Shown piece after piece: positions 1 through 8,012 of a stretch of DNA of 14,431 nucleotides. The stretch is from Suillus spraguei (Eukaryota > Basidiomycota > Agaricomycetes > Boletales > Suillaceae), in contig JABCPU010001161.1 of the NCBI GenBank assembly GCA_016800925.1, forward strand, positions 1-14,431, given 5' to 3'. The position numbers and the translations under genes were made by a program. The notes below the pieces were generated by a model. That model had not been told where the DNA came from and did not search any database. It saw nothing but the letters and a program-made list of their open reading frames with translations. Every line of letters begins with the position of its first letter. Position 1 is the first letter of the stretch.

Positions 1-24
1 TACGAACACTTACAACTTCAGTAG

Positions 25-259
25 TACACTCATCCTGGAGTGTATGATGCTCTCGTTTTTTCAAAGAATGATTTGGTCGAACGAATTGGATCTATTGGTA
101 CTGCTAGTATGTCTGATGCTTTGTAGATATATTAGACATATTCATGATGCATATTACAGCTCTTTGCATAAAGGATGGCAGTGGCGTGAAATTTTCATTC
201 AATTAGGAAATGTTGGACTTAGTGAAATGTTTATTGACGGTTCTCAAAGTCAAACCTAG
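25..259 (+). pseudogene. Unidentified decayed coding remnant
   Basis: Two adjoining frames look protein-like. Frame 1, from about base 25 to 123, reads through HPGVYDALVFSKNDLVERIG and ends at a TAG. Frame 2, open to the TAG at 257-259, continues with CRYIRHIHDAYYSS and KGWQWREIFIQLGNV. The segments follow one another smoothly if one base was lost or gained near 115-123, so I read them as one protein with a frameshift. No conserved domain is recognised. The left end runs out of the window. A further frame-1 stretch stays open from 238 to about 582 and may be the continuation, but it is overlapped by a minus-strand frame that looks at least as coding-like. Function unknown. Confidence 0.35.
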
Positions 260-428
260 AAAGAAATTCTCAGCCAAAATTTGCGAATTCGGATGCTGCC
301 GGTACGGCAGCTTTCGAACTCCGGTATGCCCTGCCTGCTCGTCGTTGTCATTGGCGTCGATGGTGGTCAAGCTCCAATCTGATCCTTAATCGCTGTGTTA
401 ACAACACCCTGTATCATGAAAAACTCGT

Positions 429-746
429 TCACCACATGTCTGGGATATCGTGTGATAGGACGCTCGAGTATGCTGTTGAGAGTGATACAAGCGAATTGAT
501 TGACGAGGCAGATGTGACCGATGAGGTAGGGGATTCAGGCCATGCTGGTGATGCTGTCCGTATGCTGATATCAGACCCACTATGACCACTGGCAGTGTCG
601 CTGATCTCTGATGAGTCCTCCTCCTCATCTACTAGTAGTTCATCTACCATAAACTCAACTAACTCCATGTATCGCGCGATAGTAAGGTCATGACTAGTTT
701 GTTTGAGGCTGCGAAGGAGCCTTGAACGATCGGATTCCCGAGGCAT
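429..746 (-). CDS. Acidic, Ser-rich N-terminal fragment, possibly from a DDE transposon protein
   Basis: An open frame of 105 codons starts at the ATG complementary to 744-746. It begins MPRESDRSRLLRSLKQ, then has an acidic run (residues about 39-48, rich in D and E) followed by a long Ser/Thr-rich stretch. A short basic start of the MPRE-DR-RLL type followed by an acidic/Ser linker is what I remember from many Agaricomycete PIF/Harbinger-like (DDE_Tnp_4) proteins, but no DDE catalytic core follows: the frame stops at about 429 and the minus strand beyond is full of stops. It could be the 5' piece of a dead transposon gene or a chance frame. The plus strand is also open across 429-582, so coding direction is not settled. 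Confidence 0.35.
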   Translation of the reverse strand: MPRESDRSRLLRSLKQTSHDLTIARYMELVEFMVDELLVDEEEDSSEISDTASGHSGSDISIRTASPAWPESPTSSVTSASSINSLVSLSTAYSSVLSHDIPDMW

Positions 747-929
747 AATGATATTGAAAGATGGTGTCGCAGACTGCAGTAGATGATGACGGTCTGAGTA
801 TAAGGTTAGGGTTGATGTGTCAGCGTCGGAGCCTCAATTAACCGGCAAATTCCAAAATGCTCAACGTTTGAAATTTCTATACGAAGTTAACTTTGAGAAC
901 CACTATTGTCATGTTCACAGTGATTGCAG

Positions 930-2165
930 GAGGAATTTATTGGCAAGGAAATCGTTCGCATCCGAGAGATATGTGGCCCGAAAGGACGTGTGATCGGCGC
1001 AGTCAGCGGAGGCGTCGACAGCACTGTTGCAGCCAAGTTAATGCACGAAGCAATTGGCAACAGGTTGCGCCCCTACGTTCTTTTCGTGACTTGTATCTTA
1101 CTCGCATACCAGGTTCCATGCAATCATGGTGGACAACGGCGTGCTTCGTCTGAACAAAGCACAACAAGTCAACGACATGCTGAATAAAGATCTTGGCGTC
1201 AACCTGACCGTGGTGGATGCCTCTGAGCTCTTCCTCTCCCGAGTTCATGGTGTCGAAGATCCAGAGCAGAAACGTAAGATTATTGGGAACACGTTCATCA
1301 ACGTTTTTTTCGAGACAGAAGCGTCGAAGATCGAGGAAGCTCCCGAGAAGGAAGAGAATGGAGCGGAGGCAAAGGGGAAGATTGAATGGCTGTTGCAAGG
1401 AACGCTATACCCAGATGTCATCGAGAGTATCAGCTTTAAGGGCCCTAGTGCAACCATAAAGACACATCACAATGTCGGTGGGCTTCTCAAGGACATGAAG
1501 TTGAAGTTAATTGAACCCCTACGCGAGCTCTTCAAAGGTTCGAATGGTGGAATCCCATATTATTGATTACACTGACCGTTCTACGTAGATGCAGTCCGTG
1601 CACTTAGGAGACTCCTGTCGATACCAGCACCTCTGGGTCAACGTCATCCTTTCCCAGGTCCTGGTCTGGCCATTCGAATTTTGGGTCCCGTCACACGCGA
1701 ACAAGTGAAGATCCTGCAACAAGCGGATCATATTTATATCGAGGAGATCCGCAAGGCGAACCTCTACAATCAAATTAGCCAGGCCATGGCCATCTTGCTT
1801 CCGGTGAAAGCTGTAGGCGTGATGGGTGACAAGCGCACATACGAGCAGGTTTGGAGGACGACACACACTCTTTTACTGCCTTAACATATTACACAGGTAA
1901 TTGCTCTGAGGGCGGTGACGTCGGAAGACTTCATGACTGCCGATTGGTATGTTTTGTCTTACTTTTTAGTCCTGTTCGATGCTAATTTGATTTTCAAGGT
2001 ATGCGTTCCCTCCCGAAGTCTTGCGTCGGATATCGTCTAACGAAGTAAGTGGGATCAATCGTGTCACTTATGATATATCTTCGAAGCCCCCTGCTGTAAG
2101 TCCTGTCATTTTGTCTCATCCGAGTTAAGGCTGATTTCATTTTTTAGACTGTGGAGTGGCTATGA
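930..2165 (+). pseudogene. GUA1: GMP synthase C-terminal part (ATP pyrophosphatase and dimerisation domains), 5' truncated
   Basis: GMP synthase converts XMP to GMP using glutamine and ATP. Inferred exons are 930-1063, 1113-1537, 1589-1848, 1897-1946, 1999-2095 and 2148-2165, with introns of 48-52 bases. Joined, they give about 327 codons with no internal stop. Visible marks are the PP-loop [12 protein letters not shown], then [56 protein letters not shown] and the C-terminal SSKPPATVEWL. The family is normally about 525-540 residues, with an N-terminal class I glutaminase domain. That domain is absent: the first exon follows a 3' splice-like site (TTGCAG at 924-929) and nothing upstream resembles it. 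Conserved positions are altered ([10 protein letters not shown] where FKDEVRALGR is usual), and three residues (R/K-I-V) before NEV are missing in frame. Identification is firm; loss of function is inferred from the missing domain. Confidence 0.93.
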
Positions 2166-2663
2166 TTGTTGACGACGCAGCGTGAACAAGGAAAACAATA
2201 CATAGAATATATGTTCAGTATACGTAATTATATAAAGTAGAAAGTATGCCGACAATGAGACTGTTAGAATTCTCGATCGGCTTGACAGAAGCAAGACTCA
2301 ATAACTACTTTTGACCCCTAACACCAGATCGTTTTGCTCTTCGAGGTGTGTAGATGTATCGCTTTCTGCTCTATTTTTTTCATCTTGTACTAGACAGATT
2401 GCCCACCAGACCTTTACGACAAGGTTTCTCCATATAGAATTGTCAGCAGTGGCCGCGATGGACATATATCAGGCCTTAATTCGCGCCGTGATTCCTTTCT
2501 TGCCGCTTTTCACTGAGGAGGACCTGCAATATACGTGTTGATTCTCACCAAGTATTCGGCTGTTTGTCAATTTTGTCACGTAGTCCGACTCCACGACTTG
2601 ATCCAAAGTTCCTCTCGGGTTTCGGCTAGAATCACATATCCTGTCCGAGCTGAAGGCGAAGCC
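2166..2663 (+). other. No convincing gene
   Basis: About 500 bases between the GMP synthase stop and the next proposed start. A 27-codon frame from the ATG at 2458 (MDIYQALIRAVIPFLPLF) ends at 2541 and cannot be joined in frame to the exon-like stretch at 2584-2680 by an obvious GT...AG intron. It may be a 5' exon or leader of the downstream gene. The stretch 2190-2240 is AT-rich and probably holds the 3' end of the GMP synthase copy. I see no RNA gene or repeat here. Confidence 0.4.
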
Positions 2664-4295
2664 ATGGCTCAAGAATACAAGTACGCAGGCATTTATTAAA
2701 CCTGAACATCAATGTCATGATCTTGTTTAGGGACACTACCTCAGTAATCACAATTGCCCGGGATGCGACTCCAAGCGCAAACCTAATGTTTCCTAGTACT
2801 ATTCTTAATACTACGCAAGCGGAGCCTTCAGTTCAATCACCTGTAAGGTGTGCACGCGCTGTTTATTCATGGTTTGACATATAAATTCATAGACTACAAT
2901 GCACATTTCGACCACATCTATACCCTGCTCAGATATTCGCATGGACACCCCGACCAGGCCTCTATCCAGAAACCCCTTCCAAAACTGCAGCCAAAGCGCC
3001 AATCTCTGACATCTTCACTATCTGAGCACCTCAAACACCGTGACCTCGAATGGTTTAAGGCGCATCATCAGCCTGCCGCTTCTCCTGACTCAAAGCCTTT
3101 AAGCCCTGCTGCTCCCGGGCCACCCAGTGCGCCTGATGTTTCAAATGATGTGACGGGACCGCCTGCGGAGAAAATACGGCCATCTCGCATGCCAGGAAGG
3201 ATACCTCTACGACCGGCATCTACTGAACCGACTACAGTAAACGAGCCTGCAGCTCCTGCGAATGCCGTTGATCTGCCGAGTACCTCGTCTTTTACTGAGA
3301 TTTCGGTGCCTACAGATGCTAAAGAACTCAACCAAGAGGAAATCGTACCCACTATGGTTGATGTTGTTATGAACGACTCTCAAAGGCAACATGTGCCTCA
3401 AGGTTCAGAAACACTTCTCTTGGATACACCAGGAGATGTTGTCCCCAAGCTCACGACGCCGCCAGAACCAAATACGGATTCCCTAGCCCCAAGTCAGCCA
3501 CCTGCAATATCCTCAGATGCAGGTGCAGGAAACCATGGAGACGAAATATTGTTGTCTCCAGTAGATAATACCCCTTCGCAAGCCGCCTGTGCGAGATTTG
3601 GAGGGGAGATGGCCGTGATGATGTTTCGGCAAGGACTCGAGTCACCTCGCGGGACAATCAACCATACTTTCAATCTCGATCATACGCTCTATCTCCAAAT
3701 TGTTTGGTGGGCTAAGCGTAAATCATCACCAACGTATGTGTCATTTTCTCGCCTTTATCTACTTATTCAGCGGTTTACAGAGATTTGGAACAAAGTGTTT
3801 GTGTATCGTTCGCTTGCTATCATCTCCCCAGTCTTTTGACCAATCCACCAGAAGATGATCAAGCGATTCCGTTTGAGCAACTTACGATGCATTCGCAATG
3901 TTCGTGGCCCATATCTGGAGACCTTTCATTGCAGACAAAGCGGGATGGGAGGGATTTTATCATTCCACTAGCTCCACCTATTTTTGTGAGTGTCATCGCA
4001 TAGTGTACTTGCAAACTACACTGAAGCCGGAATGACCGTTTGACAGGTTACTCCAGACAATTGTGTCGATATCTCCGCATTTATCAGAAGCGGAGAAAAT
4101 GCCTGTTCGGTGGTCCAACAGAGCGACATGTCAGACTACATGTTTATTCTCCACGCCCACCATTCCACGCCTGTGCAACTCAGCTATCTTGCTTCTTACA
4201 GAAAGAGACATGAGGAGTGGGTGAAGATCACGCGTGCTTTTTGCACATCTGAACCAACGGAATCGTTATGGAAGCGATCGCAGTCGCGGTCGTGA
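2664..4295 (+). CDS. Pro/Ser-rich protein with possible PINIT-like C-terminal region
   Basis: I propose exons 2664-2680, 2731-2842, 2970-3733, 3781-3985 and 4047-4295. They join to 449 codons without a stop. The start ATG has a strong context (GCCATGGC). Residues about 45-250 are a low-complexity Pro/Ser/Thr/Ala linker, probably disordered. The last 190 residues look folded, with INHTFNLDHTLYLQIVWWAK, then PPIF-VTPDNCVDISAFIRSGEN, SDYMFILHAHHSTP and a basic end. The pattern VDIS-x-FIR-(x)-N followed by DYMFILH resembles the end of a PINIT domain of SUMO E3 ligases; this is a weak guess and no MIZ/SP-RING zinc finger is present. If the second long intron instead ended at 2892 (the nearest good AG), the frame would break near 3007. 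Function not recognised. Confidence 0.55.
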
Positions 4296-4687
4296 AGGAT
4301 CCGTCATAATTAATATTCTTGTAATCAACCCCTCGAGCTTCGCAGTCCCGTTATGTCTGTAGTACTTGTGCATTTCTGGTCAGCTTATATTCTGTAGCAT
4401 AGTCGGCCAATTAAATGTGTTTTCCATCGGAAGCTTACGAAGTGTGGCGCTACGATGCATGATGCATTTGGTGAATGACACGATTTGTCTTTTTGGAGGG
4501 ATTCTTCAAGTTGCCAATAGGTCGAGATGCGATAATTACATAAAATGCTGCATCGTGGATAGTTGGCGCAGCATTATATACGGCACTGTGGCAAATAGGC
4601 GGTCACCCCCATCATGAGTCTTCCATAAGCTCGGGACCAGCCTGGCTTATACCACCACATCACCCTCAAAGACGTACGTCATAATTC
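4296..4687. other. Intergenic, no gene seen
   Basis: About 390 bases between the TGA at 4293-4295 and the next coding-like stretch. The one longer open frame (4366-4617, +) has no splice context, no domain-like sequence and a composition like its surroundings, so I do not call it. No repeat or RNA gene was found. Confidence 0.5.
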
Positions 4688-5165
4688 ATGCATCGTGCCT
4701 TGGAAGCGCAGTTACTAGTGCTAGTTACAGACTTACAATACTCGCTCCGGCGTAATGGTACATCCTGCCTCGGACTCGCTGCAAAGACCCATCGAATGAT
4801 CAAGTTGAACTCTGGTATGCCTCTCATAAATCGTTTTCAAACTTTCGTATTACACAAACCTTTTGCAGCTCGTCACGGTACCAGGCCATCATACAAGCGT
4901 TCGATGATTTCATTGAATCATATATTTATATATAGGCCTCTGGAAGGCTCCCGTAAGCAGAGTTCAGACTCTGGAATCTTTCCAGAAGAATTCTGCTTCT
5001 TTTGACAATCGCGAGGCCCACGTTCTGAGCTTCGCGCCGTGCTTCAAGCCCTCAGCCCGCAGGATTCTGGCTCGATTAGTAAATAAGCATCCAGCCATTC
5101 GCCTCCGATGGTTGAGAGCTTCGCAGCATGTCTCAGGGTCTGGCTCGATTGCCATTCGCGAGCTA
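4688..5165 (+). pseudogene. Unidentified frame-broken coding remnant
   Basis: Two stretches look like protein. The first, from about 4870, reads SSRYQAIIQAFDDFIESYI and meets a TAG at 4933-4935 in a TA-rich tract. The second, in another frame from about 4938 to 5165, reads LWKAPVSRVQTLESFQKN, then REAHVLSFAPCFKPSARRI, VNKHPAIRLRWLRASQHV and ends at IREL, followed by a good 5' splice site (GTACGT at 5166) and an intron to 5240. A plausible intron also lies at 4815-4868. The two stretches join only with a frameshift near 4925-4940. I recognise no family. The last intron ends four bases before the MFS ATG, so this may be an upstream gene fused to or truncated by the transporter copy. Confidence 0.4.
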
Positions 5166-5244
5166 GTACGTCCCTGACCTATCTCACTATAATACTGCGA
5201 CATAGTCTGCAACGTTTCAATGTTGTCTGCATTTTTTCAGGACA

Positions 5245-7249
5245 ATGTCACCACTTCTGCCCCTCTCCACGAATATTCATGAACCCCAAAGGCTTTCTCT
5301 TGCCTGCAAACTCATTTTGTTAGTCATGTTCTGTCTTACTCAATTTATAGATACCTTGAGTATGTCGGCTCTCTTATCTGCGATTCCTGCACTTGAGGCA
5401 TCCATGGGTATGACTGAAATTCAATCCACTTGGGTGTTTAGTGGGTTCCGATTAACTTTTTCATCATTCCTACTTATCGTGCGTGTCCATCCCGTAAAGT
5501 CCTGATTTGCACTTCAATGCATAGTTTTAGAGTGGCCGTCTCAGTGACGTATACAACCCAAGTTAGTACTGTGCTGCCTAGCATACCTGACGTACATGCT
5601 AATCTAATGGTTCATAGAAACTGTATTCATTGGAGGAGTGTCCACTCTTGGTATCCTCTCGTTGTGCGCAGGATTCGTTTACACCACAGTTCCTATCCTT
5701 GTTCTGAGAGCAATCACTGGAATAGGTGATCATTCTCGCTGGTGTGTTGGTTCTGACTGATGAAGGTTACTTCTTAGCTTCTGCGATGACGATTCCCTCT
5801 GCTCTGAAACTATTGGTCAAGGTATTTCCAGATCCACTCGAACAGGCTCGAACAGGCTCGGGCAGTAGGGTTCTTTGCAGGCTGTGGTGCGGTGGCCAAC
5901 AGTGAGCATCCCGCATATCGTAAGACAACCCTCATAGTTCCTTTACATAGTGGGCGGTCTTGTGGTCGGTGCAATGTTCGTTCAACGGGTGTCTTACCAT
6001 TGGGTCTTCTGGTTTGTGGCATTCGCGGCTGATTTGTATTTTCATGATACCGTCACAAATCGGAGAGACTGCAGGCAGTCGTAAGCCTAAAGGGGCAAAA
6101 TGGAAGTCCCTTGATTTGGTCGGCGTAGGCGTCTTGACTGGTATAAATCTTTCAGCATACTTTTCTTTGTGTCGCTTACGAACTTTGATAGTTTCCTTCA
6201 TCTTGTTGATTTTCGCCGTGACATCCGGTTCCACTGATGGTCGGAAATCCCCGGTTGTATTGATTCTCCTGATCATTTCAATTATAATGATAGCTGGGTT
6301 TCTCTACTGGGAAACACTTTTGCCTGCGGACCGAGCTGCCATGTATGTCAACGGAAATCTTAGCATCAATCACCGGCTGATCTTGTACCAGACCACCACG
6401 GACATGGTTCTACAACAACTTCTCTGTTCTGTTGGCCACTGCACTTTTGCCATCCTTTTGGTGGAGTGGGGTTATGTTTATTTATTTTTAGTATCATGTG
6501 GCAAACCGTGTTTCATTGGTCAGTGATGTCGACAGCCGTTCACATGGAAGGTATTCGCTGTCACTTCATATCGCCAACCATCAAGATTCTTTGTTCTCTA
6601 GGTTGCCACTCGGTATCGTAGCCTTTGCTGCGAGCTGCACTGGATCACTCTCTCGTATCTACAGTCCGAAGTGGATTATCCTTACTGGTCTATCATTGTG
6701 CATGGTCGCCACCTTACTGCTGGCGCTCGGTGGGGGAAAGCCCGAAAACTATTGGCCATTTGTATTCCCAGCATTTGTACTTGGCAGCGCCGGAGTCATG
6801 GTTGCTTTCTCACATACGAAGTAAGTTTCAAATAATAGCAGTCTTCCGAGCACGGTTTACTTGCTTCATAGTATCGCTATTTTCCAAGCTGCACCTTCAT
6901 CCATGTCCGGCACAGTTGGTGCTATGTTTAACGGCGCGCTTCAATTTGGATCCGCAATTGGTCTTGCTGCTATAACCTCAATAGAGACCTCCGTGGAGGC
7001 TACTCATGGAGGTTCGCACGAGTACGCGGGAAGAGCTGCGTCGTTTTGGTGTCATCTGGTGAGGCCCCTCTATCTTTTCAACAAAAGGTAGGTTTCTCAT
7101 AGTATTGCCACCACTGAAATACTCACTTTCATGCAGTGGAAATTCCGAAGGTTGAGGCAATATACCATGGTGGCCAACTACCCCGCAACAACGCTTACGA
7201 GGCAAGAGCAAGAGCAATCAGCAATAACTTATCCATATCCTTACTCTGA
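5245..7249 (+). pseudogene. MFS transporter pseudogene (fungal DHA2/AMF1-like)
   Basis: Major facilitator proteins move small solutes or drugs across membranes. The ATG at 5245 opens LACKLILLVMFCLTQFIDTL (first membrane segment), then SGRLSDVYNPK-TVFIGG (the loop 2-3 motif), LVLRAITGIGASAMTIPSA, an intracellular stretch near KPKGAKWKSLDLVGVG, RTWFYNNFSVLLATALLPSF, FAASCTGSLSRIYSPKWIIL, and the well conserved IAIFQAAPSSMSGTVGA and SIETSVEATHGG. The tail EIPKVEAIYHGGQLPR ends at TGA 7247-7249. Inferred introns: 5479-5530, 5562-5617, 5726-5777, 5902-5950, 6141-6191, 6343-6391, 6551-6601, 6821-6871 and 7088-7136. The frame is broken at least by a 10-base duplication (5841-5860), a shift near 6030-6040, an extra T at 6485-6489 giving TAG 6489-6491, the junction at 6550, and a shift between about 7040 and 7087. 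Placement in the DHA2/AMF1-like group is from general resemblance. Confidence 0.88.
5841..5860 (+). repeat. 10-base tandem duplication in the MFS gene
   Basis: AACAGGCTCG occurs twice in direct succession. With one copy the MFS frame reads on as LEQARAVGFFAGCGAVAN; with two it shifts and soon meets a stop. It looks like a replication-slippage inactivating mutation. Confidence 0.9.
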
Positions 7250-7799
7250 TCTTCCGCCCCTTCTATCTCATATCACGCCTCCGTTTGTTGTCATAAACGC
7301 AGGGCCAAAGTGCGACCGAGATCAAACTGGTCGGCTTGTTCTGGAACGCTACCCACAACCGACGGACGAGTCTCGAGAATTTCAACAGCGACTTATGCTG
7401 TTGTGTGATACTTGGAATCTTTTTCAGGGCGCCAGGAGTGCTGCTGAGGCTTGGAGGCAGAGGGACAAGGCAGAAAGGGTTGGTAAGAGAAAGAGGGAAA
7501 GGCCGACTCAGGTCCAATACCACACGTACCACGAGATCCAAAACACGTACGCACTGAACTCTCCCAACAACCCAGTTCTGTAACAATGCACATTTACTAG
7601 GGAATCTCAAACGCACACTGTCGCCCGCACAAATGGACTCGGAGGTTCTCTCACTCGCCAAGCACTCTTACATCTCTCGAAACGACCCAAGACTAAGTTA
7701 GATGATCATGAAGGCATCTGGTCTACAGATGCAATCACACTTTGGGCTAAAAATTCTTCCAGGGCCTCATCTTTACTAGATGCTGATGCTCGTGAATAA
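7250..7799 (+). pseudogene. Unidentified coding fragment, C-terminal end
   Basis: A frame open across the MFS stop reads PPFVVINAGPKCDRDQTGR, ESREFQQRLMLLCDTWNLFQ and a basic stretch RQRDKAERVGKRKRERP. A good intron lies at 7547-7600; after it the frame continues THTVARTNGLGGSLTRQALL and ends LLDADARE at TAA 7797-7799. Splicing keeps the frame, so this is probably the true C-terminus of a gene. There is no start of its own: the only in-frame ATG (7167) lies inside MFS coding sequence. I do not recognise the family. The Arg/Lys-rich stretch would suit a nuclear or RNA-associated protein, but that is speculation. Confidence 0.45.
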
Positions 7800-7902
7800 T
7801 ACTATTTGATTATCGTTTTGGTCTGGTCACATGTACAGTAATCACTTCTTGTCAGTCAGTTCTCTACCTTCTCATGCAACACGGTCCACCGCGTCTATCA
7901 AG

Positions 7903-7962
7903 ATGACAACAGGTCTTACAATTGACCCTGAGGGCTTCCCTAGTGGTTTCATGAGAAGCTAT
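7903..7962 (+). pseudogene. Left half of an open frame possibly split by the XRN1-containing element
   Basis: The frame (open from 7831, with an ATG at 7903) reads MTTGLTIDPEGFPSGFMRSY and reaches the outer end of the left 52-base inverted repeat at 7961-7962. Past that point the frame runs into repeat and antisense XRN1 sequence. When joined to 11403 it continues open in the same phase. The family is not recognised. Confidence 0.35.
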
Positions 7963-8012
7963 GTCATACTAGGACGACTACAGAGGCGCGGACGAAAGAC
8001 CGTACACCATAG
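7961..8012 (+). repeat. Left copy of the 52-base inverted repeat
   Basis: Outer end ATGTCATACTAGGACGACTA, inner end CCGTACACCATAG. It matches the reverse complement of 11351-11402 except at two positions in the GC-rich middle (around 7983-7985). It sits just after the last clear XRN1 codons, inside or at the end of what could be an XRN1 intron. Confidence 0.9.

Noticed and set aside
1..900. Search for the missing GMP synthase glutaminase domain
   Set aside because: No motif resembling the class I glutaminase nucleophile or oxyanion strands was found in any plus-strand frame.
1535..1560. GGTTCGAAT resembling a tRNA T-loop
   Set aside because: It is part of a GMP synthase intron, and no acceptor or anticodon stem fits around it.
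3068..3352. Minus-strand frame inside the Pro/Ser-rich gene
   Set aside because: Shadow of the low-complexity Pro/Ser coding region.
4366..4617. 83-codon plus-strand frame
   Set aside because: No splice context, no domain-like sequence, and flanked by non-coding DNA.
7263..7661. 132-codon minus-strand frame
   Set aside because: It lies opposite a plus frame that splices coherently to a natural end; its composition looks like a shadow.
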